NCBI RefSeq assembly: GCF_900110875.1
Contig: NZ_FOFM01000002.1
Location: 186,001-250,000 of the forward strand
Source of the DNA: Pseudovibrio axinellae
GTDB lineage: Bacteria > Pseudomonadota > Alphaproteobacteria > Rhizobiales > Stappiaceae
Reading direction: 5' to 3'
Length of the DNA stretch: 64,000 nucleotides
Shown here: positions 1-9,288 of the stretch, piece after piece
Numbering within the stretch: the first letter of the stretch is position 1
Layout of the letters: every line of letters begins with the position of its first letter
Notes under the pieces: generated by a model
What the model was told of the DNA's origin: nothing
Databases searched by the model: none
Seen by the model: only the letters and a program-made list of their open reading frames with translations
Translations under genes and position numbers: made by a program

Positions 1-1480
1 GACCATCAGCAAACGGGAAGAATGCATCGGAAGCAACAACGCAACCTTTGGTCAATGGCTCTGCCAATCCCGCAGCTTGCGCAGCATCTTCTGCCTTACG
101 TGCAGCAATGCGGGCACTGTCAATACGGCTCATCTGGCCAGCACCAACACCAACCGTCGCACCGTCTTTCACGTAGACAATCGCGTTAGACTTTACATGC
201 TTGCCAACACGGAATGCCATCTTCAGATCAGCCAGCTCCTGCTCGCTCGGAGCGCGCTTGGTCACAACCTTCAACTCAAGATCATCAACCACACCGTTAT
301 CGCGGTTCTGTACCAGCATACCGCCAGAAACAGTCTTCACGAACAAACCTTCAGCACGCGGATCGGAAAGACCACCAGTCAAAAGCAAGCGGAGATTTTT
401 CTTCTTGGCAACCAGCTCAATCGCCTCAGGGCTTGCATCAGGGGCAATGATCACCTCAGTGAAAATCTTGGTGATCTCCCGTGCAGCGTCAGCGTCCAAA
501 GTACCATTCAGGGCAACAATGCCACCAAAGGCAGAAACAGGATCGCACGCCAGAGCCTTCTCGTAGGCTTCCTTCAGCGTTGGCGCTTCAGCAACACCGC
601 AAGGGTTCGCATGCTTGATAATCGCAACGGCAGCTGTACGAGCTGGATCAAACTCAGAAACAAGCTCAAATGCTGCATCAGTATCATTGATGTTGTTGTA
701 AGAAAGCTGCTTGCCCTGCACCTGCTGCGCAGTCGCCACACCCGGACGCTTTTCGCCCGTAACGTAGAAACCAGCTGCCTGATGCGGGTTCTCGCCGTAG
801 CGCATCACTTCGCTCAATTGCCCACCAACTGCACGGTAGTCCGGAGCACTTTCGCCGATCTGGGCAGCCATCCAATTGGAGACCGCAGCATCATATGCAG
901 CGACACGCGCAAATGCTTTTTGTGCCAGTTTCTTGCGCAATGCGATTGGAGAACGCCCACCATGGGCGTCCATTGCCGCAATCACTTCCTCGTAATCGGA
1001 AGGATCAACAACGGCAGTGACATAGGCATGGTTTTTTGCCGCTGCACGGGTCATAGCAGGACCACCAATGTCGATGTTCTCAACACCGTTTGCATAATCA
1101 GCACCGGAAGCAACAGTCTCTTCAAACGGGTACAGATTCACACACAGCAGATCGATACCAGTGATACCGTGCTCGTTCATAGCAGCAACATGCTCAGCAT
1201 CATCGCGGATACTCAACAAACCACCGTGGACCATCGGATGAAGCGTTTTCACACGGCCATCCATAATTTCAGGGAAACCAGTCACCTCAGAAATATCTTT
1301 GACTGTGAGGCCCGCCTCCGCAATGGTTTTGCGAGTGCCGCCGGTTGAGACAAGCTCAACTCCACGCTCAGAAAGAGCTCGAGCAAATTCTACAAGACCA
1401 GTTTTATCGGAGACAGAAAGAAGCGCACGCTTAACCGATACGAGTTCAGGTATCGGAACGCCTTTGGAGACAACGGCCAT
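1..1480 (-). CDS. purH: Bifunctional AICAR transformylase/IMP cyclohydrolase PurH (3' end outside window)
   Basis: PurH catalyses the last two steps of IMP synthesis: formylation of AICAR, then ring closure. I translated the minus strand from the ATG at 1478-1480. It begins [19 protein letters not shown] and runs open to the left edge, about 493 residues. The family is usually about 530 residues, so roughly 40 C-terminal residues lie outside. The N-terminal MGS-like cyclohydrolase domain shows [14 protein letters not shown] and [14 protein letters not shown]. The transformylase domain shows MRYGENPHQ and the conserved KHANPCG. It is the last gene of a minus-strand set with the heparinase-like gene, 167 bp upstream. 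Identification is secure; only the end is missing. Confidence 0.97.
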   Translation of the reverse strand, partial: MAVVSKGVPIPELVSVKRALLSVSDKTGLVEFARALSERGVELVSTGGTRKTIAEAGLTVKDISEVTGFPEIMDGRVKTLHPMVHGGLLSIRDDAEHVAAMNEHGITGIDLLCVNLYPFEETVASGADYANGVENIDIGGPAMTRAAAKNHAYVTAVVDPSDYEEVIAAMDAHGGRSPIALRKKLAQKAFARVAAYDAAVSNWMAAQIGESAPDYRAVGGQLSEVMRYGENPHQAAGFYVTGEKRPGVATAQQVQGKQLSYNNINDTDAAFELVSEFDPARTAAVAIIKHANPCGVAEAPTLKEAYEKALACDPVSAFGGIVALNGTLDADAAREITKIFTEVIIAPDASPEAIELVAKKKNLRLLLTGGLSDPRAEGLFVKTVSGGMLVQNRDNGVVDDLELKVVTKRAPSEQELADLKMAFRVGKHVKSNAIVYVKDGATVGVGAGQMSRIDSARIAARKAEDAAQAAGLAEPLTKGCVVASDAFFPFADG

Positions 1481-1647
1481 AGTTAAAAGCCTTATTCTCT
1501 ACATGAGGAAATGAACGGGGTTTGACGCCCGCCAGATAACACTTATTCACAGCTGTGGGAACCCATTTAATGTGTCTGCAAAGCCGTTTGTAAGGTAACC
1601 TTTAGGAGCAGTTGATAGCTTATTAAGACGCTTACAGATAGCTGACG

Positions 1648-3363
1648 TCAGGTGTTCCGCCGAACTTTACCAGAAGCTGTCTTACGCAACATCCAGGTTA
1701 CACTTTGGCTCTCTTTAACAGCAAGCGTGATTACGATTTGCTGTGTCTGCTGATGACCGAAGACATCAGAAAGGTAAATCGATTCTTCGACCGAGAACGC
1801 AAGTCCTTCAGCCGTAAATTCCCACGCCTCGCCATCAGCGCATTGCAAAACAGCAGCATCGCCCATCGGCAACATCGAGCATGTTACACGTGGGTGGAGG
1901 TGGAAACGGACCGTAACCTTCTCCTCCTGCTCTTTATCCTCATTAGGCTTAAACCGATCAATACCATCAAGCACCGTACCATCACGCGAGAGGGTTAGAT
2001 CACGTTCATGTACAATGCCGTAGCGTTCAACATAACCATCGTGGCTAGCGATAACCCGATCGGACAGCTCAGTATCCTGGCGCTCAGCCGTCACATTTTT
2101 GGGACCAGACAGAACTGGATTTCCTAGCACATTTTCAAAACGTGAGGACGTCAAGAAGCGACAGGAGGACGTATCTCCAATTCCTGCTGTTGAATGAGCA
2201 GCTGTAGAACGGGCTACGAGCTTCCATGCAACTTGTCCACGAGTGGAAACGCCACAGTTCACGAAGATGCGGTTGCGTTTGGAAGAAAACTCAAAAGAAA
2301 GGCACCCGGCATGCGTGGTGTTGGAAAAGCGCGTAGGAGGTGGAGTACCCACATCCATCACAACCAGACTATCGCCGCCAATAAGACGCTGATAGCCGGA
2401 GTGAGGTGCGCTCACAGGCGGCGTGCCACGAGCATCATCATAGGCCAGGATCGTTGCAACCACATCGCCCGGTGTTGATGCCATGCCATTAAAGTGCACA
2501 AAGGAGCCATCGCCATGCCGGAAGAAGCGGATCATAGGCATCATCCGGTCAATGGACTCCATCATAACAGGCGACACTGTTTGTCCCTGCATAATGAGCG
2601 CTTGCCGGATCGGTAGCAGGTCAACCAGAATTTCGATGATAGCACCCGGATGTCGGGAAATATGCCCACCATCAGGAAGGATCTGGCGTTTAAGCTCGTA
2701 ATCGAGCTTTTTCAACGCTTGCTTGATATGCCGCCCCTGCCCGTCCATCGACACCGTCGCACAAGCATTTGCCATAGCAACAATCAAACGCGGCAACCCA
2801 TCCGGAGCTCTATTCATAGTGCGACGTAAAAACCGCACTTGCTTATAAAGCGACCGCATGAACGCTCGATAAAACTCCGCCTCACACCCAGTAAGCAACA
2901 AGGGAGACTGAGCCATCCAACTCAAGACACGTCGAGCAACGACTTCCTGATTCCAACCGATACTGTGCCAACGACCGCAGGTTTTAATCCAGTCTTCGAC
3001 AAGAGCGCGTGCATTCTGCTGCGCCATGTTGGTTTCGGCTGCACGCAGATGGCGGAGCCAAGAAAACCCATGCAGCGCCCTCGCCCACTCTAGGTTTGGC
3101 GGCTCGATATCAAAGGGGGACTGTCCACCGACCTCAACCAAATGCCCAGCAAAAAGGAATCGGCCAGCATAAATATCAGCTGCGTTCGTGGCGTCTGCAG
3201 TACGCAGGTCCTGGGGAGCAATAAGCAGACGTGACGGAGCGCTCCCAAACGAGACCAGGCGGAAAAATGATCCACCACGTGCCCAGTTCAAGCCGTTTTC
3301 AGCCGTATTTTGTGTCAAAAGGCTAAGGATTCTAAGCCTTTCGGACACCGTTGCGCCCGTCAT
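1648..3363 (-). CDS. Heparinase II/III family protein
   Basis: A 571-residue protein of the heparinase II/III-like polysaccharide-lyase fold. An alpha-helical N-terminal half (WARALHGFSWLRHL, WHSIGWNQEVVARRVLSWM) precedes a beta-sheet C-terminal half that contains HSTAGIGDTSSCRF and ERYGIVHERDLTLSRDG. The substrate cannot be read from the sequence; in Hyphomicrobiales this gene commonly sits between purH and rsmB, as here, and its role is not well established. I see no clear signal peptide. The start MTGATVSERLRIL has AGAGG almost touching the ATG and GGAG further upstream, so the exact start is uncertain by some residues. The gene probably shares a transcript with rsmB, 115 bp upstream. Confidence 0.88.
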   Translation of the reverse strand: MTGATVSERLRILSLLTQNTAENGLNWARGGSFFRLVSFGSAPSRLLIAPQDLRTADATNAADIYAGRFLFAGHLVEVGGQSPFDIEPPNLEWARALHGFSWLRHLRAAETNMAQQNARALVEDWIKTCGRWHSIGWNQEVVARRVLSWMAQSPLLLTGCEAEFYRAFMRSLYKQVRFLRRTMNRAPDGLPRLIVAMANACATVSMDGQGRHIKQALKKLDYELKRQILPDGGHISRHPGAIIEILVDLLPIRQALIMQGQTVSPVMMESIDRMMPMIRFFRHGDGSFVHFNGMASTPGDVVATILAYDDARGTPPVSAPHSGYQRLIGGDSLVVMDVGTPPPTRFSNTTHAGCLSFEFSSKRNRIFVNCGVSTRGQVAWKLVARSTAAHSTAGIGDTSSCRFLTSSRFENVLGNPVLSGPKNVTAERQDTELSDRVIASHDGYVERYGIVHERDLTLSRDGTVLDGIDRFKPNEDKEQEEKVTVRFHLHPRVTCSMLPMGDAAVLQCADGEAWEFTAEGLAFSVEESIYLSDVFGHQQTQQIVITLAVKESQSVTWMLRKTASGKVRRNT

Positions 3364-3478
3364 ACCTCTGGCTCACTCCACTAATAAAACTTAATGAATG
3401 GTTTGCGCCCAAGCTCTTTAAATCTCGTTAACCATTCCCAATTAGCGCAAATCCTTAATGACATTCCACCATCTCTTT

Positions 3479-4927
3479 TTAAGAGAGGCGTAATCGGGCA
3501 GCAAAAAAGCCATCCAATCCACCGGATGTTTCACCAGAGGATTCGTTATGGCCAGGCATCGCGCGAAAGTCCCCTTGCAAGTTAATCGCTGCTGAAACAC
3601 CGCCCAGCTCATCAGCAGTCACAGGGACACGCTGAAACTCAGGGTGTTCGAGCAATAAGCGCTGAACCTGAAGCTCACCCTCTTCTTGCTCAAGAGAACA
3701 GGTGCAATAAACGAGCGTTCCGCCCGGTTTCAGCCAACCCAGCGCCTTCTCGAGCAATTCGTATTGCAGGTCTGCAAGCTTGAGAACATCATCCTCTCGC
3801 TTCAGCCAAGCAACGTCTGGATGACGGCGTATCGTTCCTGTCGCAGAACACGGGGCATCCAACAAAATGGCGTCGAACAAATCCACAGGAACGAATTCGC
3901 GCAGATCTGCAACCTCAGTTTCAGCTTCCAACCCAACGCGTTTCAGATTCTGAGTTAGGCGTTGCAAACGACGTGCAGAAATATCAACAGCCGTTACATC
4001 CGCACCAGCAGCGGCAAGCTGCATGGTTTTACCGCCAGGTGCTGCACATAAATCAGCAACCGATTTACCAGCGATATCTCCCAGCAACCGGGCTGGAACC
4101 GCAGCGGCGGCATCCTGCACCCACCATTTGCCGTCATCAAAACCAGCGAGTTTTTCAATCGGTCCATCTGGCTGCAAGCGCACAGAGTAGCCCAGTTGAA
4201 CATCACCACCGAGTTCTTTGGCCCACTCATCGCGATCTGCAGGTACGCTCAAATCCAAATACGGCTCTTGCATATGGGCAGAGGACATCGCACGAGCGGC
4301 CTCCTCGCCATAAACCTCGCACCACCGCGCGAACATCCACTCAGGTGCATTCAATTTTGCTGCATCCTGCCCATCAATAATCGCGGCTCCCTCGCGTGTT
4401 GCGCGACGCAGAACAGCATTGACAAGGTTCTTGTATGGCTTTGCCCGTGCATCTCGCCCAGCTAATGTTACAGCCAGCGAAACAGCCGCATGGTCGGGTA
4501 CTGACATAAAGAACAGCTGCGCCATAGAAACATGGAGAATATCCAAGACTCGTCCGGTTTTCTCAGGGATCGGACGATCAAGGAAACGATCGATCACATC
4601 TTGAATCTGTCCGCGACGACGCAAAGCGGTCCCAATAATAGCACGCACAAGCGCTCGGTCATTTGGCTCAAGGCGCTTGTAACCAGGGTGACCATTGTTC
4701 AGATCAAGCTCGCCATCAAGAGGCATGCGCTTGGTCAGCACCTTACCAAGCAGATCAGTTGCTGCTTTGCGCGCTGCGTATCCCGGGTCCTTAAAGGTAC
4801 CCTCAGGGTTTTCGCTTTCAGGCGTTCTATCATTTTCCGTTGAATTAGTCGGCCCTGCAGAACGTTGTCTCCCCCTGAACTTGGAGTTTTGGTTCTGAGA
4901 AGATGTAGTTTTACGCTCTGCGCTCAT
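3479..4927 (-). CDS. rsmB: 16S rRNA m5C methyltransferase RsmB
   Basis: RsmB (Sun/Fmu) methylates C967 of 16S rRNA using S-adenosylmethionine. In the 482-residue product, a low-complexity polar leader (about residues 1-45) precedes a NusB-like RNA-binding domain (about 50-180) and a Rossmann methyltransferase domain. The domain shows AAPGGK (295-300, SAM binding) and the two catalytic cysteine motifs DAPCSATG (357-364) and YCTCS (407-411). The polar leader is longer than in E. coli, so translation might begin slightly downstream, but there is no in-frame Met before the conserved region. Its neighbours, the heparinase-like gene and purH, follow on the same strand. Confidence 0.95.
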   Translation of the reverse strand: MSAERKTTSSQNQNSKFRGRQRSAGPTNSTENDRTPESENPEGTFKDPGYAARKAATDLLGKVLTKRMPLDGELDLNNGHPGYKRLEPNDRALVRAIIGTALRRRGQIQDVIDRFLDRPIPEKTGRVLDILHVSMAQLFFMSVPDHAAVSLAVTLAGRDARAKPYKNLVNAVLRRATREGAAIIDGQDAAKLNAPEWMFARWCEVYGEEAARAMSSAHMQEPYLDLSVPADRDEWAKELGGDVQLGYSVRLQPDGPIEKLAGFDDGKWWVQDAAAAVPARLLGDIAGKSVADLCAAPGGKTMQLAAAGADVTAVDISARRLQRLTQNLKRVGLEAETEVADLREFVPVDLFDAILLDAPCSATGTIRRHPDVAWLKREDDVLKLADLQYELLEKALGWLKPGGTLVYCTCSLEQEEGELQVQRLLLEHPEFQRVPVTADELGGVSAAINLQGDFRAMPGHNESSGETSGGLDGFFAARLRLS

Positions 4928-5229
4928 TGTTAATCCATGTATTCCAGAAAGTGTCGCCAGATCGTGGGCGCCAGCAATTTCGTTTATGATGCATTCATGC
5001 TTAAAAGATCAGGATGCATCCTGATCTGCTTTTTCCAGTTGCACTGGAAGTTTTGGCAGATTACTGCCAGTTGTAACCACAAGGTAACTGTTAAATCCTG
5101 CTCGGCTAACCACAGAACCCTTAATATTGCAAAGACATTTTGGGAAGCAAGAAAAGTTATTCAGGTAAACACGGCACAATCAACAAAGTAAATGTAAGGC
5201 CGTTCTACCAATTGCGAATTACCTTGCAT
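4928..5229. other. 302-bp gap between rsmB and htpX with two dyad elements
   Basis: This gap lies between the rsmB start and the htpX stop. It should hold the rsmB promoter and the htpX terminator. An open frame of 84 codons on the plus strand has no ribosome-binding site and no recognisable protein, so I do not call it. The notable content is the pair of dyads listed separately. Confidence 0.6.
5007..5049. repeat. Two adjacent dyad-symmetry elements (possible htpX terminator)
   Basis: Positions 5007-5026 are a perfect 20-bp palindrome, GATCAGGATGCATCCTGATC. Six bases further, 5033-5049 is TTCCAGT-TGC-ACTGGAA, with 7-bp arms and a 3-nt loop. Read on the minus strand the first dyad is followed by TTTTAAG; on the plus strand the second is followed by GTTTTGG. 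They may form a loose bidirectional terminator for the htpX transcript, about 180 nt downstream of its stop, or a protein-binding site. Function is inferred. Confidence 0.5.
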
Positions 5230-6240
5230 TTACCCCCAAGGCCCTCTGGGTTTTCTCTGCTTATCACGCCTTGTCCGATCGCTTCCGCTAGGACGTCGTG
5301 AAGCGCCCCATGGGCCACTAGGGCGACGTGTGTCATCTCTCGGCGCTTGCGTGTCACGAACACCAAAATGGTCATTACCGGAGTTGCGCGTTTCAGAAAA
5401 ACCTCCAGCTGCTGCCATTTCACGAAGCGCTGAAATTCGGTTATCGGTATTAGGGTGTGTTGAGAACAGGTTATCCATGTTCTGACCGGAAAGTGGGTTG
5501 ATAATAAACATATGTGCTGTTGCGGGGTTATGTTCTGCATCTTCATTCACAACCCGCGCTGCGCCACCTGCAATCTTATGCAGAGCTGAAGCAAGCCACA
5601 ACGGATTACCACAAATTTGCGCGCCCATACGGTCAGCTGCATATTCGCGTGTTCTTGAAATCGCCATTTGAACCAACGCGGCTGCCATTGGTGCAAGGAT
5701 CATCATCAAAATAGTTCCAAGAAATCCTAGCGGATTATTACGGCTCCCACCGAAGAAGAATGCAAAATTCGCCAGCATTGAAATTGCGCCTGCAATCGTC
5801 GCTGTGATGGTCATAATCAATGTGTCGCGGTTTTTCACGTGCGCTAACTCGTGCGCCATAACGCCAGCAACTTCTTCTTTTGACAGGGTATCTAAGAGGC
5901 CCGTCGTCGCTGCAACAGCGGCATTTTCAGGATTACGACCCGTCGCAAATGCATTCGGTTGCGGATTATTGATCACGTAGACCTTAGGCATCGGCAATTC
6001 TGCTCGCGCTGCCATGGCACGTACCATGCCATAGAGCTCAGGGGCCTGACGCTCATCAACTTCCTGGGCATGGTGCATAGCCAGAACCATGCGGTCCGAC
6101 TTCCAGTAGGAGAAGATATTCATGCCGCCTGCGATCAGAAGCGCAATCAGCATACCTGCCTGCCCGCCGATCATGAAGCCAATGCCCATAAACAAAGCGG
6201 TCATCGCCGCAAGCAGCATGCCGGTCCGTACATAGTTCAT
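5230..6240 (-). CDS. htpX: Membrane zinc metalloprotease HtpX
   Basis: HtpX is an M48-family inner-membrane protease that clears misfolded membrane proteins under envelope or heat stress. The 336-residue protein has two N-terminal membrane segments (about 7-26 and 29-45), the zinc-binding HELAH motif at 130-134, two more hydrophobic segments (about 143-165 and 175-192), and the downstream SRTREYAAD segment supplying the third ligand. The C-terminal tail after about residue 280 is hydrophilic and Arg/Pro-rich, with repeated RRPSGPWG / RKPRGPWG-like units, an extension not found in E. coli HtpX. GGAG lies 10 nt upstream of the ATG. No sigma-32 promoter was identified by eye. Confidence 0.95.
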   Translation of the reverse strand: MNYVRTGMLLAAMTALFMGIGFMIGGQAGMLIALLIAGGMNIFSYWKSDRMVLAMHHAQEVDERQAPELYGMVRAMAARAELPMPKVYVINNPQPNAFATGRNPENAAVAATTGLLDTLSKEEVAGVMAHELAHVKNRDTLIMTITATIAGAISMLANFAFFFGGSRNNPLGFLGTILMMILAPMAAALVQMAISRTREYAADRMGAQICGNPLWLASALHKIAGGAARVVNEDAEHNPATAHMFIINPLSGQNMDNLFSTHPNTDNRISALREMAAAGGFSETRNSGNDHFGVRDTQAPRDDTRRPSGPWGASRRPSGSDRTRRDKQRKPRGPWG

Positions 6241-6613
6241 TGTCTAAGTGCTCCAATCTGTCTTATTGAGCTTAATCCCGCTGTTTGGTTTCCCCCAAAG
6301 GCAAAGACTCTTCTCAAATAAAAGTGTTAGCGTAGAGCTCATTTGCGCAGTTTGATGCAACACGCTCTACCAACCAAAATCTCGTTTTCAACCACTCTAA
6401 ATGCGCTCGGCATATTGCAAAACACCTACGCTCAAGCCTATATCGAGTGTGTATTCGCGAGAAGTTCACACCGAATGTTTGGTCAAGAATACGCGATGAT
6501 ACAAAAATCTACGCAATCATTGTGAAACTACCGCTACCTGCTTAAGTGGTAGCTCCAAATGGCAAACGCAAGCTTACCCAAATGATAAGCTGTATCAGCC
6601 AACGGGGAATAAA
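6241..6613. other. 373-bp divergent intergenic region htpX / DUF1674
   Basis: Both flanking genes are transcribed outward from this region. It includes a small hairpin, GCTACC-N9-GGTAGC near 6529-6552, with no T-run. A 60-codon frame at 6343-6525 lacks a ribosome-binding site and protein-like composition. I see no riboswitch or RNA gene. Confidence 0.5.
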
Positions 6614-6877
6614 ATGGATACAGAGAAAAAGTCTGCCGTCGAGAGTTTCAAGGCGCAAGAGGTCGACACTTCAGAGCAAGTCGATGAAAAGCCAAAGAAA
6701 CGCAACTTTGAAGACCTACCGCCAGCAGCACAGCGCGCTTTGCAAGAAGCAGAAGCGCGGCGCGCCAGTATTGATGCGAACCAAAAGACAATGCCCAAAG
6801 AGCTCGATGGCCGTGGCGGTCTAGATCCCGCGCGCTACAATGATTGGGAAGTTAAGGGCATCACCAGTGATTTCTGA
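6614..6877 (+). CDS. DUF1674 protein, SDH assembly factor 4-like
   Basis: An 87-residue soluble protein ending DPARYNDWEVKGITSDF, the hallmark C-terminus of the DUF1674 / SDHAF4 (Sdh8) family. The mitochondrial relatives bind the flavinylated SdhA subunit and promote succinate dehydrogenase assembly; a similar role here is an inference from family. The N-terminal part is charged and probably disordered. GGGG lies 6 nt upstream of the ATG and fixes the start. The gene converges with zntB, only 3 bp between stops, so it is probably monocistronic. Confidence 0.85.
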   Translation: MDTEKKSAVESFKAQEVDTSEQVDEKPKKRNFEDLPPAAQRALQEAEARRASIDANQKTMPKELDGRGGLDPARYNDWEVKGITSDF

Positions 6878-6880
6878 GCG

Positions 6881-7885
6881 CTAGAAAATTTTAAACCAGC
6901 GCACAATAACAAACAGTACAAGTCCGATGAGAACCAAAAAGCCTGAAACGACAGTAAAGGCGACAGGGTCATTACTACCTGGAATGCCGCCCACATTGAT
7001 ACCCAGCAAACCGGTTATGAAACTCAGCGGAAGAAAAACAACAGCAATCGCTGCCATGATCAACATATAGCGATTGGTCGCTTCTGAGCGCTTAAAGACA
7101 ATTTGGTCGTGAATAATTTCTGCCCGCTCACGTATAGCGCTCATCTCTTCAGCGATTCGAAGTGCGCGGTCCCCTGCCTCACGCACCCGGCGTTTGTTGA
7201 TACGATCAATCCATTTAAAGTTTTCGATTTCAAAATTCTTCAAGGCGTCAAGAAAGGCAAGCATACTTCGTCTCACAATCGTCGCCAATCGACGCACATG
7301 AGCCAATTCGCTCTCCCACGGATGATCACCCGTTTTCAGAACCACATCCTCCAGGTGGTCAATCCGGTCCTGCAAAACCTCCGCAATGCTTTCTGCGCGT
7401 TCAGCGATCGCAAGCACCAGTCGCGCCCACAACTCAGCTGTACTTTCTGGAGGAAGGCGTTTGTTGAAGCTCTCGATCAGGCTTTGAAAAGCATCAAGGG
7501 GACCATCCCAGACACAAACCATTTTGCTTTCATCCACCCAGACATGGGCAAACTCCATGTCCCCACTTTCCTGTTTTGGCAACTCGTTGAAGGCATTAAC
7601 TGCCACAAAGGCACCTGAAGATCTGATATGGCAATGTGGCCGTACATCTTTGGCAAGGAGTTCATCAATATCGCTGTGCTCAAGTTCAAGTTCTTCCAAA
7701 AACTCGCGATTTTGCGCAGCACTGCGTTGAAGATAAGCCAAATAGAATTCACCTTTTTCCAGTTCATAGTCACGTAATTGGTCAAGCGTAAACCGACGCA
7801 TGCCTTTCAACTTGGAAAAGACGACAACAAACGAAGAATCCAGATGAATACGGTCTGCCACGATTTTATTTGTGGTTTGCGCCAT
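6881..7885 (-). CDS. zntB: CorA-family zinc transporter ZntB
   Basis: A 334-residue protein of the CorA metal-transporter superfamily. A long cytosolic N-terminal domain with coiled-coil-forming helices (about 150-260) is followed by two C-terminal membrane segments (about 272-293 and 307-328). The loop motif is GINVGGIPG (about 295-303), the ZntB variant, rather than the GMN of Mg2+-transporting CorA, so zinc is the likelier substrate; direction of transport is not readable from sequence. The start has GGGA 10 nt upstream. The gene is transcribed away from the aminotransferase-ftsK operon. Confidence 0.9.
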   Translation of the reverse strand: MAQTTNKIVADRIHLDSSFVVVFSKLKGMRRFTLDQLRDYELEKGEFYLAYLQRSAAQNREFLEELELEHSDIDELLAKDVRPHCHIRSSGAFVAVNAFNELPKQESGDMEFAHVWVDESKMVCVWDGPLDAFQSLIESFNKRLPPESTAELWARLVLAIAERAESIAEVLQDRIDHLEDVVLKTGDHPWESELAHVRRLATIVRRSMLAFLDALKNFEIENFKWIDRINKRRVREAGDRALRIAEEMSAIRERAEIIHDQIVFKRSEATNRYMLIMAAIAVVFLPLSFITGLLGINVGGIPGSNDPVAFTVVSGFLVLIGLVLFVIVRWFKIF

Positions 7886-8000
7886 TTCGACAAATCCCGG
7901 CCTAAGTTCAGTCCTAACTCAGCGGCTCTATCAAAACTCACACTTCTAAAAAATCAGATGACAAACCCTAGAAGAAACACTTATTCAGCTTAGCGCACAC

Positions 8001-8023
8001 TAAATTGGTTAACAGCCAATTTA
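8001..8023. repeat. Inverted repeat upstream of the aminotransferase-ftsK operon
   Basis: TAAATTGG-TTAACAG-CCAATTTA has perfect 8-bp arms and a 7-nt spacer, centred about 75 bp upstream of the GTG at 8088. It lies between divergent zntB and the aminotransferase. It also contains TTAA-N7-TTTA, one base off a CtrA-type full site. An operator function is inferred. Confidence 0.5.
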
Positions 8024-8087
8024 CCAAAAAACATTAGAGTTTTGGTGTCCTGTGCAATTGTTGTAAATCATTCCTGCGAGAATTCTT

Positions 8088-9284
8088 GTGTCCACGAAAG
8101 AAGTTGAAAAAAAATCTAATGGAGGAAACCCGTTTCAGCGACTGAACCAGCAACTCGCTGACATCGCACCGGGTCTTGATCCAATCATCATGACAATTGG
8201 TGAACCGCGCCATGAGCCGCCAAGCTACGTCGTTGAGGTTCTTGAAGAAAACAAGGATGGGTTCCGCAAGTATCCAGCTATTCGTGGGACAGATGAATTT
8301 CGCGCCGCCATTGGAAAATGGCTCACGAACCGCTTTAACCTGTCTGAGGACTTAGACCCGGACAAGAGCATAATTCCGCTCAACGGTTCTCGCGAAGGTC
8401 TCGTGTTCGGTTGTATTTGTGCACGCGACTATTTGCAAAAAGACAGCAAGCCCGCTGTTATTTTGCCAAATCCGTTTTATCATTCCTATGGCGCAGGTGC
8501 CCATATTGCGGGCGCAGACGAAATTTTACTGCCCGAACCAGCAGATGGGGTTCTGCCTGATCTCGACGCTATTGACCCTTCTCTGCTCGACCGCACTGTC
8601 GCCTTTTACTTTGCTTCCCCAGCCAACCCGCAGGGCACTGTCGCGCCAATGGAATATTGGCAAAAGCTGATCAAACTAGCTCGCAAGCACAATTTCATGC
8701 TCTTTGCGGATGAGTGCTATTCTGAGATTTATCGCCAAACCCCGCCAACAGGCATTCTTGAAGCAGCTCAATCCATTGATGGAACGCTCAAAAATGTCGT
8801 AACCTTCAACTCATTGTCCAAACGCTCTAACCTGCCGGGCGCGCGTTGCGGTTTTGCTGCTGGGGACCCGGATTTCATCCAGTTCTTTGCAAATTTCCGC
8901 AACCTTGCTGCGCCGCAGGTTCCAATGCCCATTCAGGCACTGGCCGTGCGTGCTTTTGGTGATGAAGAGCATGTGATTGAAAATAGACGCTTGTACAACG
9001 AAAAGTACGATGCTGCGGAAGAAATGCTCTCGCCTTTGTTTGGGCCAGTGCGCAAGGATGGTGGATTTTTCCTCTGGCTTGATGTTTCCCGTTGGGGTTC
9101 TAGCACTCTGGTTGCCGAGAAGCTCTGGCGTGAAGTCGGTGTGAAAGCCCTTCCCGGCTCTTACATTGCCTCTGATATGCCGGACGGATCAAACCCCGGT
9201 GAAAATTACATTCGCCTCGCCCTCGTAGGAACCTTGGAAAGCAGCAAGGAATCCTTCCGAAGAATTTTGGACTCTCTGGAGTAA
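8088..9284 (+). CDS. Class I/II PLP-dependent aminotransferase (DapC-like)
   Basis: A 398-residue fold-type I aminotransferase. Visible motifs are [11 protein letters not shown] (substrate-side), [27 protein letters not shown] (Asp208 contacts the PLP ring) and [10 protein letters not shown] with the Schiff-base Lys245, then a conserved arginine region ENYIRLAL. The subfamily resembles succinyldiaminopimelate aminotransferase (DapC) or YfdZ-type enzymes; the amino-acid substrate is not certain. Translation appears to begin at GTG 8088; the next in-frame Met is inside the conserved fold. It ends 4 bp before ftsK, so the two genes are surely co-transcribed. Confidence 0.88.
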   Translation: MSTKEVEKKSNGGNPFQRLNQQLADIAPGLDPIIMTIGEPRHEPPSYVVEVLEENKDGFRKYPAIRGTDEFRAAIGKWLTNRFNLSEDLDPDKSIIPLNGSREGLVFGCICARDYLQKDSKPAVILPNPFYHSYGAGAHIAGADEILLPEPADGVLPDLDAIDPSLLDRTVAFYFASPANPQGTVAPMEYWQKLIKLARKHNFMLFADECYSEIYRQTPPTGILEAAQSIDGTLKNVVTFNSLSKRSNLPGARCGFAAGDPDFIQFFANFRNLAAPQVPMPIQALAVRAFGDEEHVIENRRLYNEKYDAAEEMLSPLFGPVRKDGGFFLWLDVSRWGSSTLVAEKLWREVGVKALPGSYIASDMPDGSNPGENYIRLALVGTLESSKESFRRILDSLE

Positions 9285-9288
9285 TAGA

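Noticed and set aside
77-1348. 423-codon plus-strand open frame
   Set aside because: It is antisense to purH, whose minus-strand translation matches the full PurH family; composition is that of a shadow frame.
1545-1556. DnaA-box-like TTATTCACA upstream of purH
   Set aside because: A single near-match with no cluster, AT-rich unwinding element or origin-linked gene.
4937-5191. 84-codon plus-strand frame between rsmB and htpX
   Set aside because: No ribosome-binding site, no family resemblance, and it reads through two dyad elements.
6343-6525. 60-codon frame upstream of DUF1674
   Set aside because: No ribosome-binding site and no protein-like composition.
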